Below are positions 1 through 9,496 of a stretch of DNA of 64,000 nt, in pieces. The position numbers and the translations under genes are program-made. The notes beneath the pieces were generated by a model. It was not told the origin of the DNA. It saw only the letters and a program-made list of their open reading frames with translations, and ran no database searches. This DNA comes from Candidatus Poseidoniaceae archaeon (GTDB lineage: Archaea > Thermoplasmatota > Poseidoniia > Poseidoniales > Poseidoniaceae). The DNA lies in assembly GCA_030747695.1 (NCBI GenBank), contig JASLKG010000001.1:62001-126000 (forward strand). Direction: 5' to 3'. The stretch's first letter is position 1, and every line of letters begins with the position of its first letter.

Positions 1-1345
1 ATGTTTCTAAATCACGGACTAGAGGTGAATGTTCTTCCAAGATAGCCATTCCATCGGCTCTCCATTCGGGAATTATTGAATCGATAAGATTTGGATTTTC
101 AACGAAATGCTTTGCCGCCCTATCAGCAAAAACAACAGCCTCAAGTAAACTGTTTGATGCAAGTCTGTTTGCACCGTGCATTCCAGTACAAGCAACTTCA
201 CCAATTGCATATAATCCAGGCATTGGTTTGTTTCCTGATGTTATTACTCTTCCAAACAAATCTACCTCCAAACCCCCAACAGTGTAATGGGCTGCTGGTG
301 CTACAGGGAGCGGGTCTTTGCCTAGAGAAAGATTATGCCTGTTTAACCTCTTTTCAATAGTTGGAAATTCATTATGTAATTTTGTTGAATCTAAATGATC
401 AGTAACTAACCATACTTGGTTAGATCCATTTATTTTCATTGTTTGATCACAAGCGCGAGCAACAATATCCCTTGTTGCTAAACTACCATCGGGCGAATAT
501 TCATGGGTAAAAGAAAAGAACTCAGGCTCTTGGTCAGACGTTCTATATTTTTTTAGACCCTTGTCATCTAACAAGACTCCACCTTCTCCTCGTAAAGCCT
601 CGGTAATCAAAAATGGGCGATCATCTGGAACCATTAGTGCTGTCGGATGAAATTGAATGAATGCCATATCTTTGACATTGGCTCCTGCTCGATATGCCAT
701 CGCCATACCATCCCCACTTGCAACACTTGGGTTGGTCGTTTTTTCCCATAATTGGCCACAACCACCTGTTGCAATAAGTACAGCATCAGCCGGAATTGCT
801 TCCATTATTGAATCTGCTAGATCTAAGCACCAAATCCCCTTAATGCCTTCTTTAGGGTCTCCATGTACTGTTTGAATCAAATCTACTCCTAGAGTATTAG
901 GTCGCATTGTTATGTTGTTATGATTGTTAACCGCCTCCGAAAGAGCCCTCTCAATCTCCTTTCCAGTGGCATCTTTAGCATGTAATATACGCCTTGCTGA
1001 ATGCCCCCCTTCTTTTGCCAGATGAAAGTCATCCTCATTTTTTTCAAATTCAACGCCTCGTGAAAGTAAGTCTCTTATCCGGTCGCCAGCTTCTTCAACA
1101 ACTATACGAACAACATTTTCATTGCATAAACCATCTCCACTTGAAATGGTATCTGAAATATGCAAATCCATCCCTTTTCCATCAGTTTTGTCGAGTATTC
1201 CAGCAATTCCTCCTTGTGCCCAATTTGTGGAAGAATCAGTTGGACGTTGCTTTGTTACTATTGTAACTTGATGCCCGCCATCGGCTATTTTTAGAGCAGC
1301 AAAAAGGCCAGCAATACCGCTTCCAACAATTACAACTTCAGGCAT
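1..1345 (-). CDS. nadB: L-aspartate oxidase (partial, C-terminus beyond left edge)
   Basis: NadB oxidises L-aspartate to iminoaspartate with FAD, the first step of de novo NAD synthesis, in the cytoplasm. About 448 residues are visible. The N-terminus has the FAD-binding GSGIAG loop at residues 8-13. The family's AKEGGHSARRILHA stretch follows in the first third, and HYTVGG and the GEVACTGMHGANRLASNS block lie towards the left edge; these separate NadB from the related succinate dehydrogenase flavoprotein. The start is the ATG at 1343-1345; the last part of the helical C-terminal domain is cut off. It diverges from the membrane-protein gene at 1438. NadB normally uses oxygen or fumarate as electron acceptor. 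No nadA or nadC is visible; they may lie to the left. Confidence 0.93.
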   Translation of the reverse strand, partial: MPEVVIVGSGIAGLFAALKIADGGHQVTIVTKQRPTDSSTNWAQGGIAGILDKTDGKGMDLHISDTISSGDGLCNENVVRIVVEEAGDRIRDLLSRGVEFEKNEDDFHLAKEGGHSARRILHAKDATGKEIERALSEAVNNHNNITMRPNTLGVDLIQTVHGDPKEGIKGIWCLDLADSIMEAIPADAVLIATGGCGQLWEKTTNPSVASGDGMAMAYRAGANVKDMAFIQFHPTALMVPDDRPFLITEALRGEGGVLLDDKGLKKYRTSDQEPEFFSFTHEYSPDGSLATRDIVARACDQTMKINGSNQVWLVTDHLDSTKLHNEFPTIEKRLNRHNLSLGKDPLPVAPAAHYTVGGLEVDLFGRVITSGNKPMPGLYAIGEVACTGMHGANRLASNSLLEAVVFADRAAKHFVENPNLIDSIIPEWRADGMAILEEHSPLVRDLET

Positions 1346-1427
1346 CCCTAACGGTTTCTCGTGTAAGCACTATGATTCAAACATGCCCCCTATTTTGTTC
1401 CGACACTTACAAGGGGTTGGCTCAACC

Positions 1428-1434
1428 AAGGAGG
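1428..1434 (+). promoter_or_regulatory. Shine-Dalgarno site deciding the start of the 1438 gene
   Basis: AAGGAGG sits 3 nt before the ATG at 1438. The open frame extends upstream to an ATG at 1372, but that start has no such site, so 1438 is preferred. Confidence 0.6.
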
Positions 1435-1437
1435 TTT

Positions 1438-2220
1438 ATGGGCTTAAGGCGCAAGGTTGCAACCCTCATTGGAATGGCAATGATTGCAGTCACAATAGCT
1501 AATGTCGAATTTGGTGCTTTGATGGCTTTGGAACCGCCTCAAAAAATAATAATCACCAAATTGGCAGACCCAGGTTGTAATTTAGAAGAAATACAATCAG
1601 ATTTGGATTCAGGAATTTCATCTGATTGCGTTAGTCCACTTGGGACTTGGGAAGGCCCCGATTTACTCTTTGTTGGTGAGGGGATCTTCATTCTGTTTGC
1701 AACAAAGCTAAGATGGCCTAGACGAGGAAAATGGGCAAAACGTGTTAGAAGAGGTGCTATGGTTACTGGAATCTTATTGTGTGCAATTGCTGTTGCAGAT
1801 AGGTACGAAAGTATGCCAGGTCCTACCAGTTCAGATATAGCTGAATTGTTACCCTTCCCAGCTCCAACAATCGCTGTGCAGATTGGGCTTTTCGCTGTGG
1901 GAGTCTTCTTGATTCGTGGACCAAAGTATATCTATGATGCATTTGAAGAAACTCCAGAGAAAGTAAGGGATAGAAATTATGTCCAAATGGATCAAGTATA
2001 TTCCCAAGGAGGTAATTTAGGCCACCTTCAGAGGGATCGAAAAGTAAAATCACGTTATACCACGATTGGAGATTTATGGAAAGGTCAAGGTTTGATGCAA
2101 CACGAGGATTTATTTGAATCAGGACTTCGAGAGGAAGGGGGCATGAGAATTGCCCGCATGTGTCACCTTTGCAATGGCGCCGGATGCAATGCTTGTGGCA
2201 ACACAGGCTCATTGGGATGA
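1438..2220 (+). CDS. Membrane protein with C-terminal Cys4 zinc-knuckle-like motif
   Basis: A 260-residue protein I do not recognise. Residues about 8-28 form a hydrophobic segment (TLIGMAMIAVTIANVEFG). Two more membrane segments follow in the middle (VTGILLCAIAVA and IAVQIGLFAVGVFLI), then a charged soluble region. The last 19 residues hold CxxC-x4-CxxC (C242, C245, C250, C253) with glycines between, like half of a DnaJ-type zinc finger. An extracytoplasmic loop between the first two segments has two cysteines. It is divergent from nadB and upstream of smc. Function unknown; a membrane-tethered zinc-binding tail is inference from the motif. Confidence 0.75.
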   Translation: MGLRRKVATLIGMAMIAVTIANVEFGALMALEPPQKIIITKLADPGCNLEEIQSDLDSGISSDCVSPLGTWEGPDLLFVGEGIFILFATKLRWPRRGKWAKRVRRGAMVTGILLCAIAVADRYESMPGPTSSDIAELLPFPAPTIAVQIGLFAVGVFLIRGPKYIYDAFEETPEKVRDRNYVQMDQVYSQGGNLGHLQRDRKVKSRYTTIGDLWKGQGLMQHEDLFESGLREEGGMRIARMCHLCNGAGCNACGNTGSLG

Positions 2221-2260
2221 AGTAATTTCGGAAATAATGCAAGTGTTCTGAAAACGCACT

Positions 2261-2274
2261 CTCGCGAGCGCGAG
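2261..2274. promoter_or_regulatory. GC-rich palindrome upstream of smc
   Basis: CTCGCG-AG-CGCGAG is a near-perfect 14-bp inverted repeat, very GC-rich for this AT-rich region. It lies 40 bp after the preceding gene and about 80 bp before smc. It could be a protein-binding site or a short RNA hairpin ending the upstream transcript; the sequence alone does not decide. Confidence 0.4.
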
Positions 2275-2354
2275 TAAAGGAACCTTCAAAACCCCCCGAG
2301 GTACGCTCCCACTTTAGGTTGGAGTCACAGTACTTCGATTGTGAGGGGAAAGGG

Positions 2355-5300
2355 ATGTATCTAAAAGCATTGGAAGTTGAAAACTTCAAATCATTCAAGG
2401 GAGAAGCAGTAATTCCATTTGATAGGGGATTTACTGCAATCACAGGGCCAAACGGATCCGGCAAATCCAATTGTGGAGATGCAGTTCAGTTTGTATTAGG
2501 TGCAAGGTCTGCGAAGGTACTACGTGCTCAAAACTCTAAGGATTTAATCTTCAATGGAGGTAAATCAAACCGTCCAGCTAGGAATGCAAAAGTTACCCTT
2601 GTTTTTGCTAACCCTCAACTCAAAAACGGTAGAAGGAGATTACCAGTAGACACAGACGAAGTCAGAATGACTAGGGAAGTACGTTTAACGAAAGGAGGAA
2701 ACATCGTTTCTTCATACCACCTCAACGGAGAAGAGAGTGGCCAGAAAGCATTCCATCGAATATTAGGTAAGGCTAACGCAAGACCAGATGGCTACAATAT
2801 TGTTCTACAAGGAGATGTAACTAGACTTTCTCAAATGACGGCAATGGAACGCCGTAGAGTTTTAGATTCTGTAGCAGGAGTTACTTCGTACGATGAGGAA
2901 ATACGTAAAGCCGATCGACAGAGAAACCAAGTTGAAGAATACATTGATAGAATTTCATTGGTAGAAGATGAACAAAAGGCTCGTCTTAAAACATTAGAAA
3001 AAGAGAAGGCAGCAGCTGAGAGGGCAAAGGACGCAAAAGAAGAATTCGATAATGCGAATATAATACTCCATCAAGCAAAGCATCAAAGCGCAAAGGCAGA
3101 ATTGAAACATCATGCTGATGAAAGAACAAGATACCTTTCTGAAGCTGCTGAACTGGAAGCCTCAGTCAAAGAATCAGAAAAAGTACTTCTTGCACTTGAT
3201 GACAAAGTTGGTGAGTTAGAAACTAGGATTGCTGAGGCTATGGGTGGAGATTCCGGTGGCTTGCTTGAACAAATTAGAGAACTACAAGTTTCAATAGCAG
3301 TAAATGGTGACAAGATAGAAGAGGCAAAGGATCTTCAAAATGATGATCAATTACTTTTGGATGAACTGGAGCAAGAGATTACAAAAGCCAAAGAGGATTT
3401 ACAGGAGCATGAAATCTCTCTTGTAGATGCGAAAAAAGCCCTTGAAGAATCGAAAGAAGCATTGAAACAATGCGAAGCAGTGGAAAAAGAGATTCAAGAT
3501 TCCTTGGAGAATTCTGGTGCTGCAAATGCTGCACTTTCGCGAGCCGCTTCAAAGGCAAATGAAAAATTAGAACAATGCAGAGAAGCGGTTAATACTGCTA
3601 AGGTGGAAGCAGAAAAAATTGCAAATCAAGCAGAAATGATCGCTGAACAATTGTCAGCCGCCGAAGAAGAAGTAGACGATGCTCAACTTTCATATGATGA
3701 TCTTGAATTACAAGGCGAAGAGTTAGGCAATATCAATCCAGATAGTGATCGTACAGCACTTGCAAATGAATTGAGGGCGGCCCAGAAAGCAGAGGAGAAA
3801 CTGATAGATGAATCTGCAATAGTCCAAAAGCGCCTTCAAGAAGCAGAAAGATCACTTGTAAGTTCGAGAATGGAAATGGAAAAACGTTCTGGCAACAATG
3901 GCATGGCACCTGGTGCTGCTGCTGTAATGGCTGCAAGAGACCGTGGCGAGTTAAGTGGGATCATTGGAACAATTAGTGAATTATGTGCTCCAATTGACCA
4001 ATCACATGGCGATGCACTTGCAACTGCTGTGGGTGGGGCAATGAGTTCTATCGTTGTGGAAACCGATCAAGTTGCTGCAGAAGCTATGGCATTATTAAAA
4101 TCCAAAAATGCAGGAAGGGCAACTTTCCTTCCTTTGAACAAGATGCAAACAAACCGTTCAAGCGGCAAAGCTGCAATGGTTGCAAGAAAACCAGGGGTTA
4201 TCGGCTTTGCACATGAATTGTTGAACTACGATCCAAGAATAGAAGTTGCAGTAGCATATGCTTTGAGAAATACACTTGTTGTTGACAATCTCTCAACAGC
4301 ACGTCGCTTGATGGGAGGTGTTAGACTTGTCACACTTGGAGGGGAAATCACTGAACCAGGAGGTGCAATGGTTGGTGGAAGTAAAGCGAGAATGAAGGTT
4401 GGCTTTGGCGGCAAAATCCAAGGTGCTAGTGCAGTTGAGAAACTTGTTGCTGAAGTAGACAGATTGTCATTGATGGCAGAAACGGTTTCAGCAGCATTGC
4501 AAGAGGCTAGAACTAAGCAAAATGAGATCAGAGGTAAGATTAACTCCATAGCAGAAGATGATAATTCTGTCAAATCAATGCAATGGAAGGCGGAATTAGA
4601 AGTCGCCTCTAAAACTCTTACCAAGGCAAAAGGTTCTACTGCTCAATTTGAAAAACGCCTTTCAGATCTTGAATCAGAACATAAAGGCAAAGTTGTTTTG
4701 TTAGAGGATGCAAAAAAGGAGTTAGTAGAAGCAGAATCACTCAGAGATAATGCCATATTAGAATTACAAGAAGCAAGCCCAGAGGGAATAAGAACACGCT
4801 TACTGGAAGCACAAACACTTCGTTTAAACGCAGAATCAGAATCTACTAGGTCACAGTTAGTAATCAACAGTGGAGCAGATAAGACTGGCTTGCTATCTGA
4901 AAGACTCGAATCACAAACAACTAGGGCCGATAACATCCAAGCTACAATGGCTGGCAGAGAGAAATCAGTCAAAGAGTGGAAAGAATCTATCGGCAATGAA
5001 TCAATTGAATTAAAGATAAAGGAAGATGAAAGAGCTGTTTTACTAGATGCACATCAGGATTTAGAAAATGAGAGAACCGAATTGGTTGATGAAAGAGCAG
5101 AATTGAGGGCAGCAGCCGCACAAAGAGCAACTTCAGCAATCAACTCAAGATCAATGGCTGAGGAAATCACCCGTTCACTTGCGATAAAGGAACAAGCACT
5201 TGCTGATTTATTAGTTGAAATGGCTGAGGCAGAAATTCCTGTTGCAGATGATTTGATAGAATTGCCAACTGTTGGTGATGCAGAACGTAAAACTAGGGAT

Positions 5301-6239
5301 TTGCAGAGGAAATTAGACAAGTTCGGTCCAGTAAATATGCTCGCAATTGAGCAATATGCTGCATGTAAAGAGAGATTAGATGAAATGAAATCAGATTTCA
5401 AGATATTACAACAACGTCGTAAGAAACTAGTAGATATTACAGACAAACTTGAGGGTCAAAGAAAATCGAGATTGGTAGCAACTCTAAAAGATGTCAATGC
5501 GAATTTCGAAATAGTGTATAAACGCCTTTCAGGTGGAGGAAGAGGTGAATTATTCCTTGAGAATCCAGATGAACCATTCAAAGGAGGGCTTGATATGTGG
5601 GCGCAACCTTATGGCAAGTCGAATAAATCAAGATTACAAGGATTATCTGGTGGGGAGAAATCTATGGCATCACTTGCCTTGATCTTCGCAATACAAGATT
5701 ATGATCCTAGTCCATTCTACTACTTTGATGAAGTCGATCAAAATCTAGATGTATCAAATTCAAAACTGATTGCGAATGAATGTAGGAATCGCAGCCAAGC
5801 GGCACAATTCATTATGGTTACACTACGCAAAGTTTCACTTGAACTAGCCGATCATCACATAGGCATTACACATGGAGGAGATGGGTGCTCTCGTAGAATT
5901 GTTGATTTCGATAGAGAAAGAGCTATTGCACTTGGAGAAAAGGCAGAAAAGCAAGCAAGGAAAGCGCAAGAAAAGGTATCTTCAAGAATCGAAGAAGCAA
6001 GAATAAGCGATGAAAATATGCCTGAAGTCCCAGAACCCCTTGAAGCTCCAAAGAGCCTCGGAGGTTTGCTGCAGCACTTAGATGAAGAACACGAAGAATC
6101 TAGTGATGAAAGTAGTTTCTCGGCAATTGCAGATAGGGCAGAAGATTTGTCCGAAGAAATAGCAGAACGTCAAGCCATAGTTAGTGAGTTACTAGAAGAG
6201 AGCGAACAGGTGGATGTAGAGGCTGAAAAGGAGGCTTGA
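2355..6239 (+). CDS. smc: Chromosome segregation/condensin ATPase SMC
   Basis: SMC forms the ATP-driven ring that compacts and separates chromosomes with ScpA and ScpB. The 1294-residue protein has the N-terminal Walker A GPNGSGKSN (about residue 31), long coiled coils, a hinge around residues 530-670, the ABC signature LSGGEKS (about 1097) and Walker B YYFDEVDQNLD near 1125. The ATG at 2355 is preferred because GGGGAAAGGG precedes it and MYLKALEVENFKSF is the usual SMC N-terminus. The frame opens 36 bp earlier at 2319. After the ATPase head there is an unusual acidic tail of about 120 residues rich in Glu and Ser. It is first in the smc-scpA-scpB operon. Confidence 0.97.
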   Translation: MYLKALEVENFKSFKGEAVIPFDRGFTAITGPNGSGKSNCGDAVQFVLGARSAKVLRAQNSKDLIFNGGKSNRPARNAKVTLVFANPQLKNGRRRLPVDTDEVRMTREVRLTKGGNIVSSYHLNGEESGQKAFHRILGKANARPDGYNIVLQGDVTRLSQMTAMERRRVLDSVAGVTSYDEEIRKADRQRNQVEEYIDRISLVEDEQKARLKTLEKEKAAAERAKDAKEEFDNANIILHQAKHQSAKAELKHHADERTRYLSEAAELEASVKESEKVLLALDDKVGELETRIAEAMGGDSGGLLEQIRELQVSIAVNGDKIEEAKDLQNDDQLLLDELEQEITKAKEDLQEHEISLVDAKKALEESKEALKQCEAVEKEIQDSLENSGAANAALSRAASKANEKLEQCREAVNTAKVEAEKIANQAEMIAEQLSAAEEEVDDAQLSYDDLELQGEELGNINPDSDRTALANELRAAQKAEEKLIDESAIVQKRLQEAERSLVSSRMEMEKRSGNNGMAPGAAAVMAARDRGELSGIIGTISELCAPIDQSHGDALATAVGGAMSSIVVETDQVAAEAMALLKSKNAGRATFLPLNKMQTNRSSGKAAMVARKPGVIGFAHELLNYDPRIEVAVAYALRNTLVVDNLSTARRLMGGVRLVTLGGEITEPGGAMVGGSKARMKVGFGGKIQGASAVEKLVAEVDRLSLMAETVSAALQEARTKQNEIRGKINSIAEDDNSVKSMQWKAELEVASKTLTKAKGSTAQFEKRLSDLESEHKGKVVLLEDAKKELVEAESLRDNAILELQEASPEGIRTRLLEAQTLRLNAESESTRSQLVINSGADKTGLLSERLESQTTRADNIQATMAGREKSVKEWKESIGNESIELKIKEDERAVLLDAHQDLENERTELVDERAELRAAAAQRATSAINSRSMAEEITRSLAIKEQALADLLVEMAEAEIPVADDLIELPTVGDAERKTRDLQRKLDKFGPVNMLAIEQYAACKERLDEMKSDFKILQQRRKKLVDITDKLEGQRKSRLVATLKDVNANFEIVYKRLSGGGRGELFLENPDEPFKGGLDMWAQPYGKSNKSRLQGLSGGEKSMASLALIFAIQDYDPSPFYYFDEVDQNLDVSNSKLIANECRNRSQAAQFIMVTLRKVSLELADHHIGITHGGDGCSRRIVDFDRERAIALGEKAEKQARKAQEKVSSRIEEARISDENMPEVPEPLEAPKSLGGLLQHLDEEHEESSDESSFSAIADRAEDLSEEIAERQAIVSELLEESEQVDVEAEKEA

Positions 6240-6241
6240 AT

Positions 6242-7378
6242 ATGCAGCAGGCCGTATTGGATAATTGGTTTCTACGCCAGGACATCATGGACCAATTGAT
6301 GGGACGAGATGAGGATGTTATGGAGGCTGAGCGTTATGCGAATAGAATTATCTCAATTGCACAAGAAGATAGTGCTGAACACCAAGTATTAACTGATCCA
6401 TTTGACCGTTCAGTTGCCTTGGTCCTTTCTTTGGTAAGGGAAGAAGGAATGGATCCGTGGAACATTGATCTTTCTGCTTTCCTCAAAATTTTTACCCAAC
6501 GTGTACGTAAAGAATCAGATAAACTAGATTTACCTGCATGTGGTAGATTGATAAGAATGTCTTGGGAGGTACTGAATTCCCAAGCAGAGAACTTGTTTGA
6601 TAGAGTTACTGCTATAGATTTTGATGATGAAATGGATTTCATGGATTTTGGTTGGGAGTCTGAATATGATGACGATGAATTCGTATTTACTACTACAGTC
6701 TTAGAAGGATCAGCAGATTCCGTATTACCTTCTTTGTTCGGAGAGAGATTACGTAGAGATGAAGGCCGTCCTTCAACATTAGGAGAATTGTTGTCAGCAC
6801 TGAAGGATGCTTGTGATGAAGCAGAAGTGTTGAAGGCAAAAGAAGAGAATCGTAAGTTACATGCTGAAGAATTAAAGAATATGCTAGCAAATGTTGGTTC
6901 GAGAATGCATAATGAGGATTTAGAAGCCGACATCGAACGCTGTTGGAATGCGATGCGTTCAGTCACTGAACTGAAAGGCGAGTCAAAGGTTCCTGTATCA
7001 GATGTAACTGAAGCATTGAATAAGAAATTAATCGAAATTTACGGAGAAGTACCAGAAGGATATGTCCTAGAATCAAAAATAACATCTTTCGTCGCAGGAT
7101 TATTCCTCACTCACAGAGGTTATGCTTCCGTAACACAAGATGGGCCCGAAGATCCAATAATGCTAGAAGATAAATGGCCAAATACAGCGACATTTGGAGA
7201 AGTAAAGACTCTTGCAAAAGCTTTGATGGATGAAGATTCGAATGCTATTAAGGATGATGAAACAGAATCAATGAGGCATGCTGCCAGATTAGCAGAACGT
7301 GCTAGGTTGGCAGCGGAAGAAGAAGAATTGAATAGGCTTGCACAATCTGAGGATCCTGAGGATTGGTTAGTGGAGTAA
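6242..7378 (+). CDS. scpA: Segregation and condensation protein A (kleisin)
   Basis: ScpA is the kleisin that bridges the SMC heads and binds ScpB. The 378-residue protein shows the N-terminal kleisin pattern: FDRSVALVLSLVREEGMDPWNIDLSAFLKIFTQ, here split over residues about 50-85. An acidic linker (DDEMDFMDFGWESEYDDDEF) and a C-terminal winged-helix-like region with a predicted helical end follow. ATG 6242 is chosen because AAAAGGAGG ends 7 nt upstream, inside the end of smc. A TTG at 6236 overlaps the smc stop and is too close to that site. It is longer than bacterial ScpA (about 250) because of acidic and C-terminal insertions. Confidence 0.9.
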   Translation: MQQAVLDNWFLRQDIMDQLMGRDEDVMEAERYANRIISIAQEDSAEHQVLTDPFDRSVALVLSLVREEGMDPWNIDLSAFLKIFTQRVRKESDKLDLPACGRLIRMSWEVLNSQAENLFDRVTAIDFDDEMDFMDFGWESEYDDDEFVFTTTVLEGSADSVLPSLFGERLRRDEGRPSTLGELLSALKDACDEAEVLKAKEENRKLHAEELKNMLANVGSRMHNEDLEADIERCWNAMRSVTELKGESKVPVSDVTEALNKKLIEIYGEVPEGYVLESKITSFVAGLFLTHRGYASVTQDGPEDPIMLEDKWPNTATFGEVKTLAKALMDEDSNAIKDDETESMRHAARLAERARLAAEEEELNRLAQSEDPEDWLVE

Positions 7379-7390
7379 GGAGTTGGTTAC

Positions 7391-7996
7391 ATGTCGGAAA
7401 TACCATTGGAGACTTTACTCGAAGCGACACTGTTTAGTGCGGGCAAATCATTATCTTTAGACGAGTTATCAGAGTCATTGGGATATGAAGTAGAAGAAAT
7501 TTCAGAATCAATCTCAACGTTACAATCTACTTTGAAGCGTAGAAGAGGAGGAGGATTACAAATTGTTGAGATTGGCGGGCGATGGGCAATGGAAGTTAAA
7601 CCATTGATTGCAGATTTAATGCCAAAGGAAACAAAATCCGAATTACCACAAAAATTGTTGAAGGCTGCATCACTAATTGCATACCATCAGCCTATGCCAC
7701 AATCACGTTTGGTCGAACTACTTGGCCAAAGAGCATATGATCACATCAGAGAACTTGCTCAAGCAGGGCTTATTCAAAGAAGGAGAGATGGAAACACGCG
7801 TCGTTTGACAACAACTCGTAGATTTTCGGAAGTATTTGGATGCCCCCATACAGATCGCAAAAAAGTCAAAGCATGGTTTAGAGAAATGGTTCTATCTAGC
7901 GGTATAATGGACGGTATGGATGGTAAATTAGCTTTGAGGGATGAAACTGAAGAAGGCGGTGTACAAACAACTCTAGATATTAAGCAAGAAGAGTAA
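7391..7996 (+). CDS. scpB: Segregation and condensation protein B
   Basis: ScpB dimers bind the kleisin ScpA and regulate the SMC ring. The 201-residue protein has the tandem winged-helix layout of the family: LLEATLFSAGKSLSLDELSE at the N-terminus, then LIAYHQPMPQSRLVELLGQRAYDHIRELAQAGLI and the typical TTRRFSEVFG near residue 150. It begins 12 nt after scpA and closes the smc operon. Its TAA stop directly abuts the stop codon of the HMG-CoA reductase gene on the other strand with no spacer. Confidence 0.9.
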   Translation: MSEIPLETLLEATLFSAGKSLSLDELSESLGYEVEEISESISTLQSTLKRRRGGGLQIVEIGGRWAMEVKPLIADLMPKETKSELPQKLLKAASLIAYHQPMPQSRLVELLGQRAYDHIRELAQAGLIQRRRDGNTRRLTTTRRFSEVFGCPHTDRKKVKAWFREMVLSSGIMDGMDGKLALRDETEEGGVQTTLDIKQEE

Positions 7997-9295
7997 TTAT
8001 TTCCTTAAATTATTCAGAGCGTCTTTTACTAATTGTTGAGTTATTGGCCCATTTTGGGATTGTACCATCTTTGCAACAGCCTCTATTTCCCCGCCAATAG
8101 CTCCTGCGCTAACAGCCATATTTCGTGTATGAAGCTTCATATGGCCCGATTGTATTCCATTCGTGGCCAAAGCACGCATTGCTCCTAAATTTTGCGCTAA
8201 TCCCGCTGCAGCCATTACTCCACTTAATTCAACAGCGCTCTCTACTCCTAATATTGCAAGATTTGCTTTGGCTGCTGGGTGAACTTTGGATGCACCTCCT
8301 ACTATACCTACTGCGATTGGAGTTTCTAATTTGCCAACTAAATTACCAGCACTATCTTTCTTCCATGTGGTCATAGACGTGTATCTGCCGTTAGAATGAC
8401 TCGCCCATGCATGACAACCTGCTTCAATTGCCCTCCAATCCTGGCCACAAGCTAAAGCAATGGAACTAATTGCATTCATTATACCTTTATTGTGTGTAGC
8501 GGCACGATATGGGTCGTTTGCAGCAAAATTGTATGCTTCAATAATCGAATCAATAATCAATTCTCCATTTGTGCCATCATCATTATCAGATAATTCTCCA
8601 GGTGTAAATGTGGCTTCGACTCGTGCCAAACGGTGTGCTGCTAAGTTGGAAAGGATCCTAAGGTTAACTCGGCCACCCGTAATTTCCTCCACTTTCCCAC
8701 TAACCAATTCAGACATTGTGTTTACTGCATTAGCTCCCATTGCATCACGTGTATCAACTATAATGTGTAAGATAAGCATCTTACCAGTACTCGTCTCTAT
8801 GATTCTAGTTTCAATGTCCTTGCACCCTCCTCCGAGTTTAATCATAGTCGAGGAAGGCAAAGAGTTGCAAATTGCGATCAATTCATCTTTATGTTCATGA
8901 AGTAAATTCGAGGCAGTATCCATATCATCCAAATCCAAGATTTGCAATTGGCCAATCATGATAGGTTTGTCGCAATTAGTCCTAAATCCACCCTTAATTA
9001 AGCAACGCTTAGCCATATTTGAAGAAGCAGCAATAATACTTGACTCTTCAACACAGAATGGCACTAAGTAATGCTTTTCGTCAATCATAAAATTTGTAGC
9101 GACGCCTACTGGTAGCGACATAGTTCCAATGACATTTTCAATCATACGATTAGCTGAGGCTTCATCTAATTCTCCATGTGCTTTTAGCGCCTCGACGTGC
9201 TCTGGAGATAAATTGGCTAATTCGGCTACGATGTTCCGTCTTTCCTCCACAGAGAGTTTGAAGAACCCTTTGAGCCGACTATTTTCCACTGACAT
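7997..9295 (-). CDS. Hydroxymethylglutaryl-CoA reductase, class II type
   Basis: The enzyme reduces HMG-CoA to mevalonate, the committed step for archaeal isoprenoid lipids. The 432-residue protein has the class II (Pseudomonas mevalonii MvaA-like) layout: LPVGVATNF at 61-69, catalytic Glu in CVEESSIIAA (E83/E84), DTRDAMGANAVN at 181-192, Lys270 in THNKG, Asp286 in GQDWRAIEAG and the C-terminal His385 in SGHMKLH. Most archaea use class I; class II enzymes are known from Archaeoglobus and Thermoplasmatota, where they work in biosynthesis. It is divergent from the AAA-ATPase operon across about 200 bp that hold several inverted repeats. Confidence 0.95.
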   Translation of the reverse strand: MSVENSRLKGFFKLSVEERRNIVAELANLSPEHVEALKAHGELDEASANRMIENVIGTMSLPVGVATNFMIDEKHYLVPFCVEESSIIAASSNMAKRCLIKGGFRTNCDKPIMIGQLQILDLDDMDTASNLLHEHKDELIAICNSLPSSTMIKLGGGCKDIETRIIETSTGKMLILHIIVDTRDAMGANAVNTMSELVSGKVEEITGGRVNLRILSNLAAHRLARVEATFTPGELSDNDDGTNGELIIDSIIEAYNFAANDPYRAATHNKGIMNAISSIALACGQDWRAIEAGCHAWASHSNGRYTSMTTWKKDSAGNLVGKLETPIAVGIVGGASKVHPAAKANLAILGVESAVELSGVMAAAGLAQNLGAMRALATNGIQSGHMKLHTRNMAVSAGAIGGEIEAVAKMVQSQNGPITQQLVKDALNNLRK

Positions 9296-9352
9296 AATCC
9301 GGCTCCTCTATCTGTGAGGGGGATGGTTATGCCTCATGAATAAATCGACTGA

Positions 9353-9396
9353 TTAACGCTTTATTAACGCGTTAGGAATTAGTTAACTAAGCGTTA
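9353..9396. repeat. Cluster of inverted repeats between HMG-CoA reductase and the AAA operon
   Basis: TTAACGCTT (9353-9361) is mirrored by AAGCGTTA (9389-9396). Between them lie a perfect palindrome TAACGCGTTA (9365-9374) and GTTAAC (9382-9387) inside TTAGTTAACTAA. A further CTAACGC occurs about 45 bp downstream. The shared TAACGC unit in both orientations looks like an operator for a dimeric regulator acting on one or both divergent promoters. Confidence 0.5.
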
Positions 9397-9496
9397 TCTG
9401 CGAAAATAAATCCCTTATGGGCAATCTTTCAACGTGTACTAACGCACCAATTTTGTATGTCAATTCACTGAAACATCATATACTGTTGAGGTCCCA

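Noticed and set aside
1823-2470. Minus-strand open frame of 215 codons across the smc start region
   Set aside because: It runs antisense through the membrane-protein gene and smc N-terminus, has no conserved motif and no Shine-Dalgarno site; it is a shadow frame.
4226-4624. Minus-strand open frame inside smc (132 codons), with others at 4643-4996 and 5054-5446
   Set aside because: Ser/Thr/Leu-rich translations are the typical reverse of Glu/Lys/Ala-rich coiled coils; they have no support of their own.
6334-6966. Minus-strand open frame inside scpA (210 codons)
   Set aside because: Antisense shadow of an acidic helical protein; Ser-rich and without motifs.
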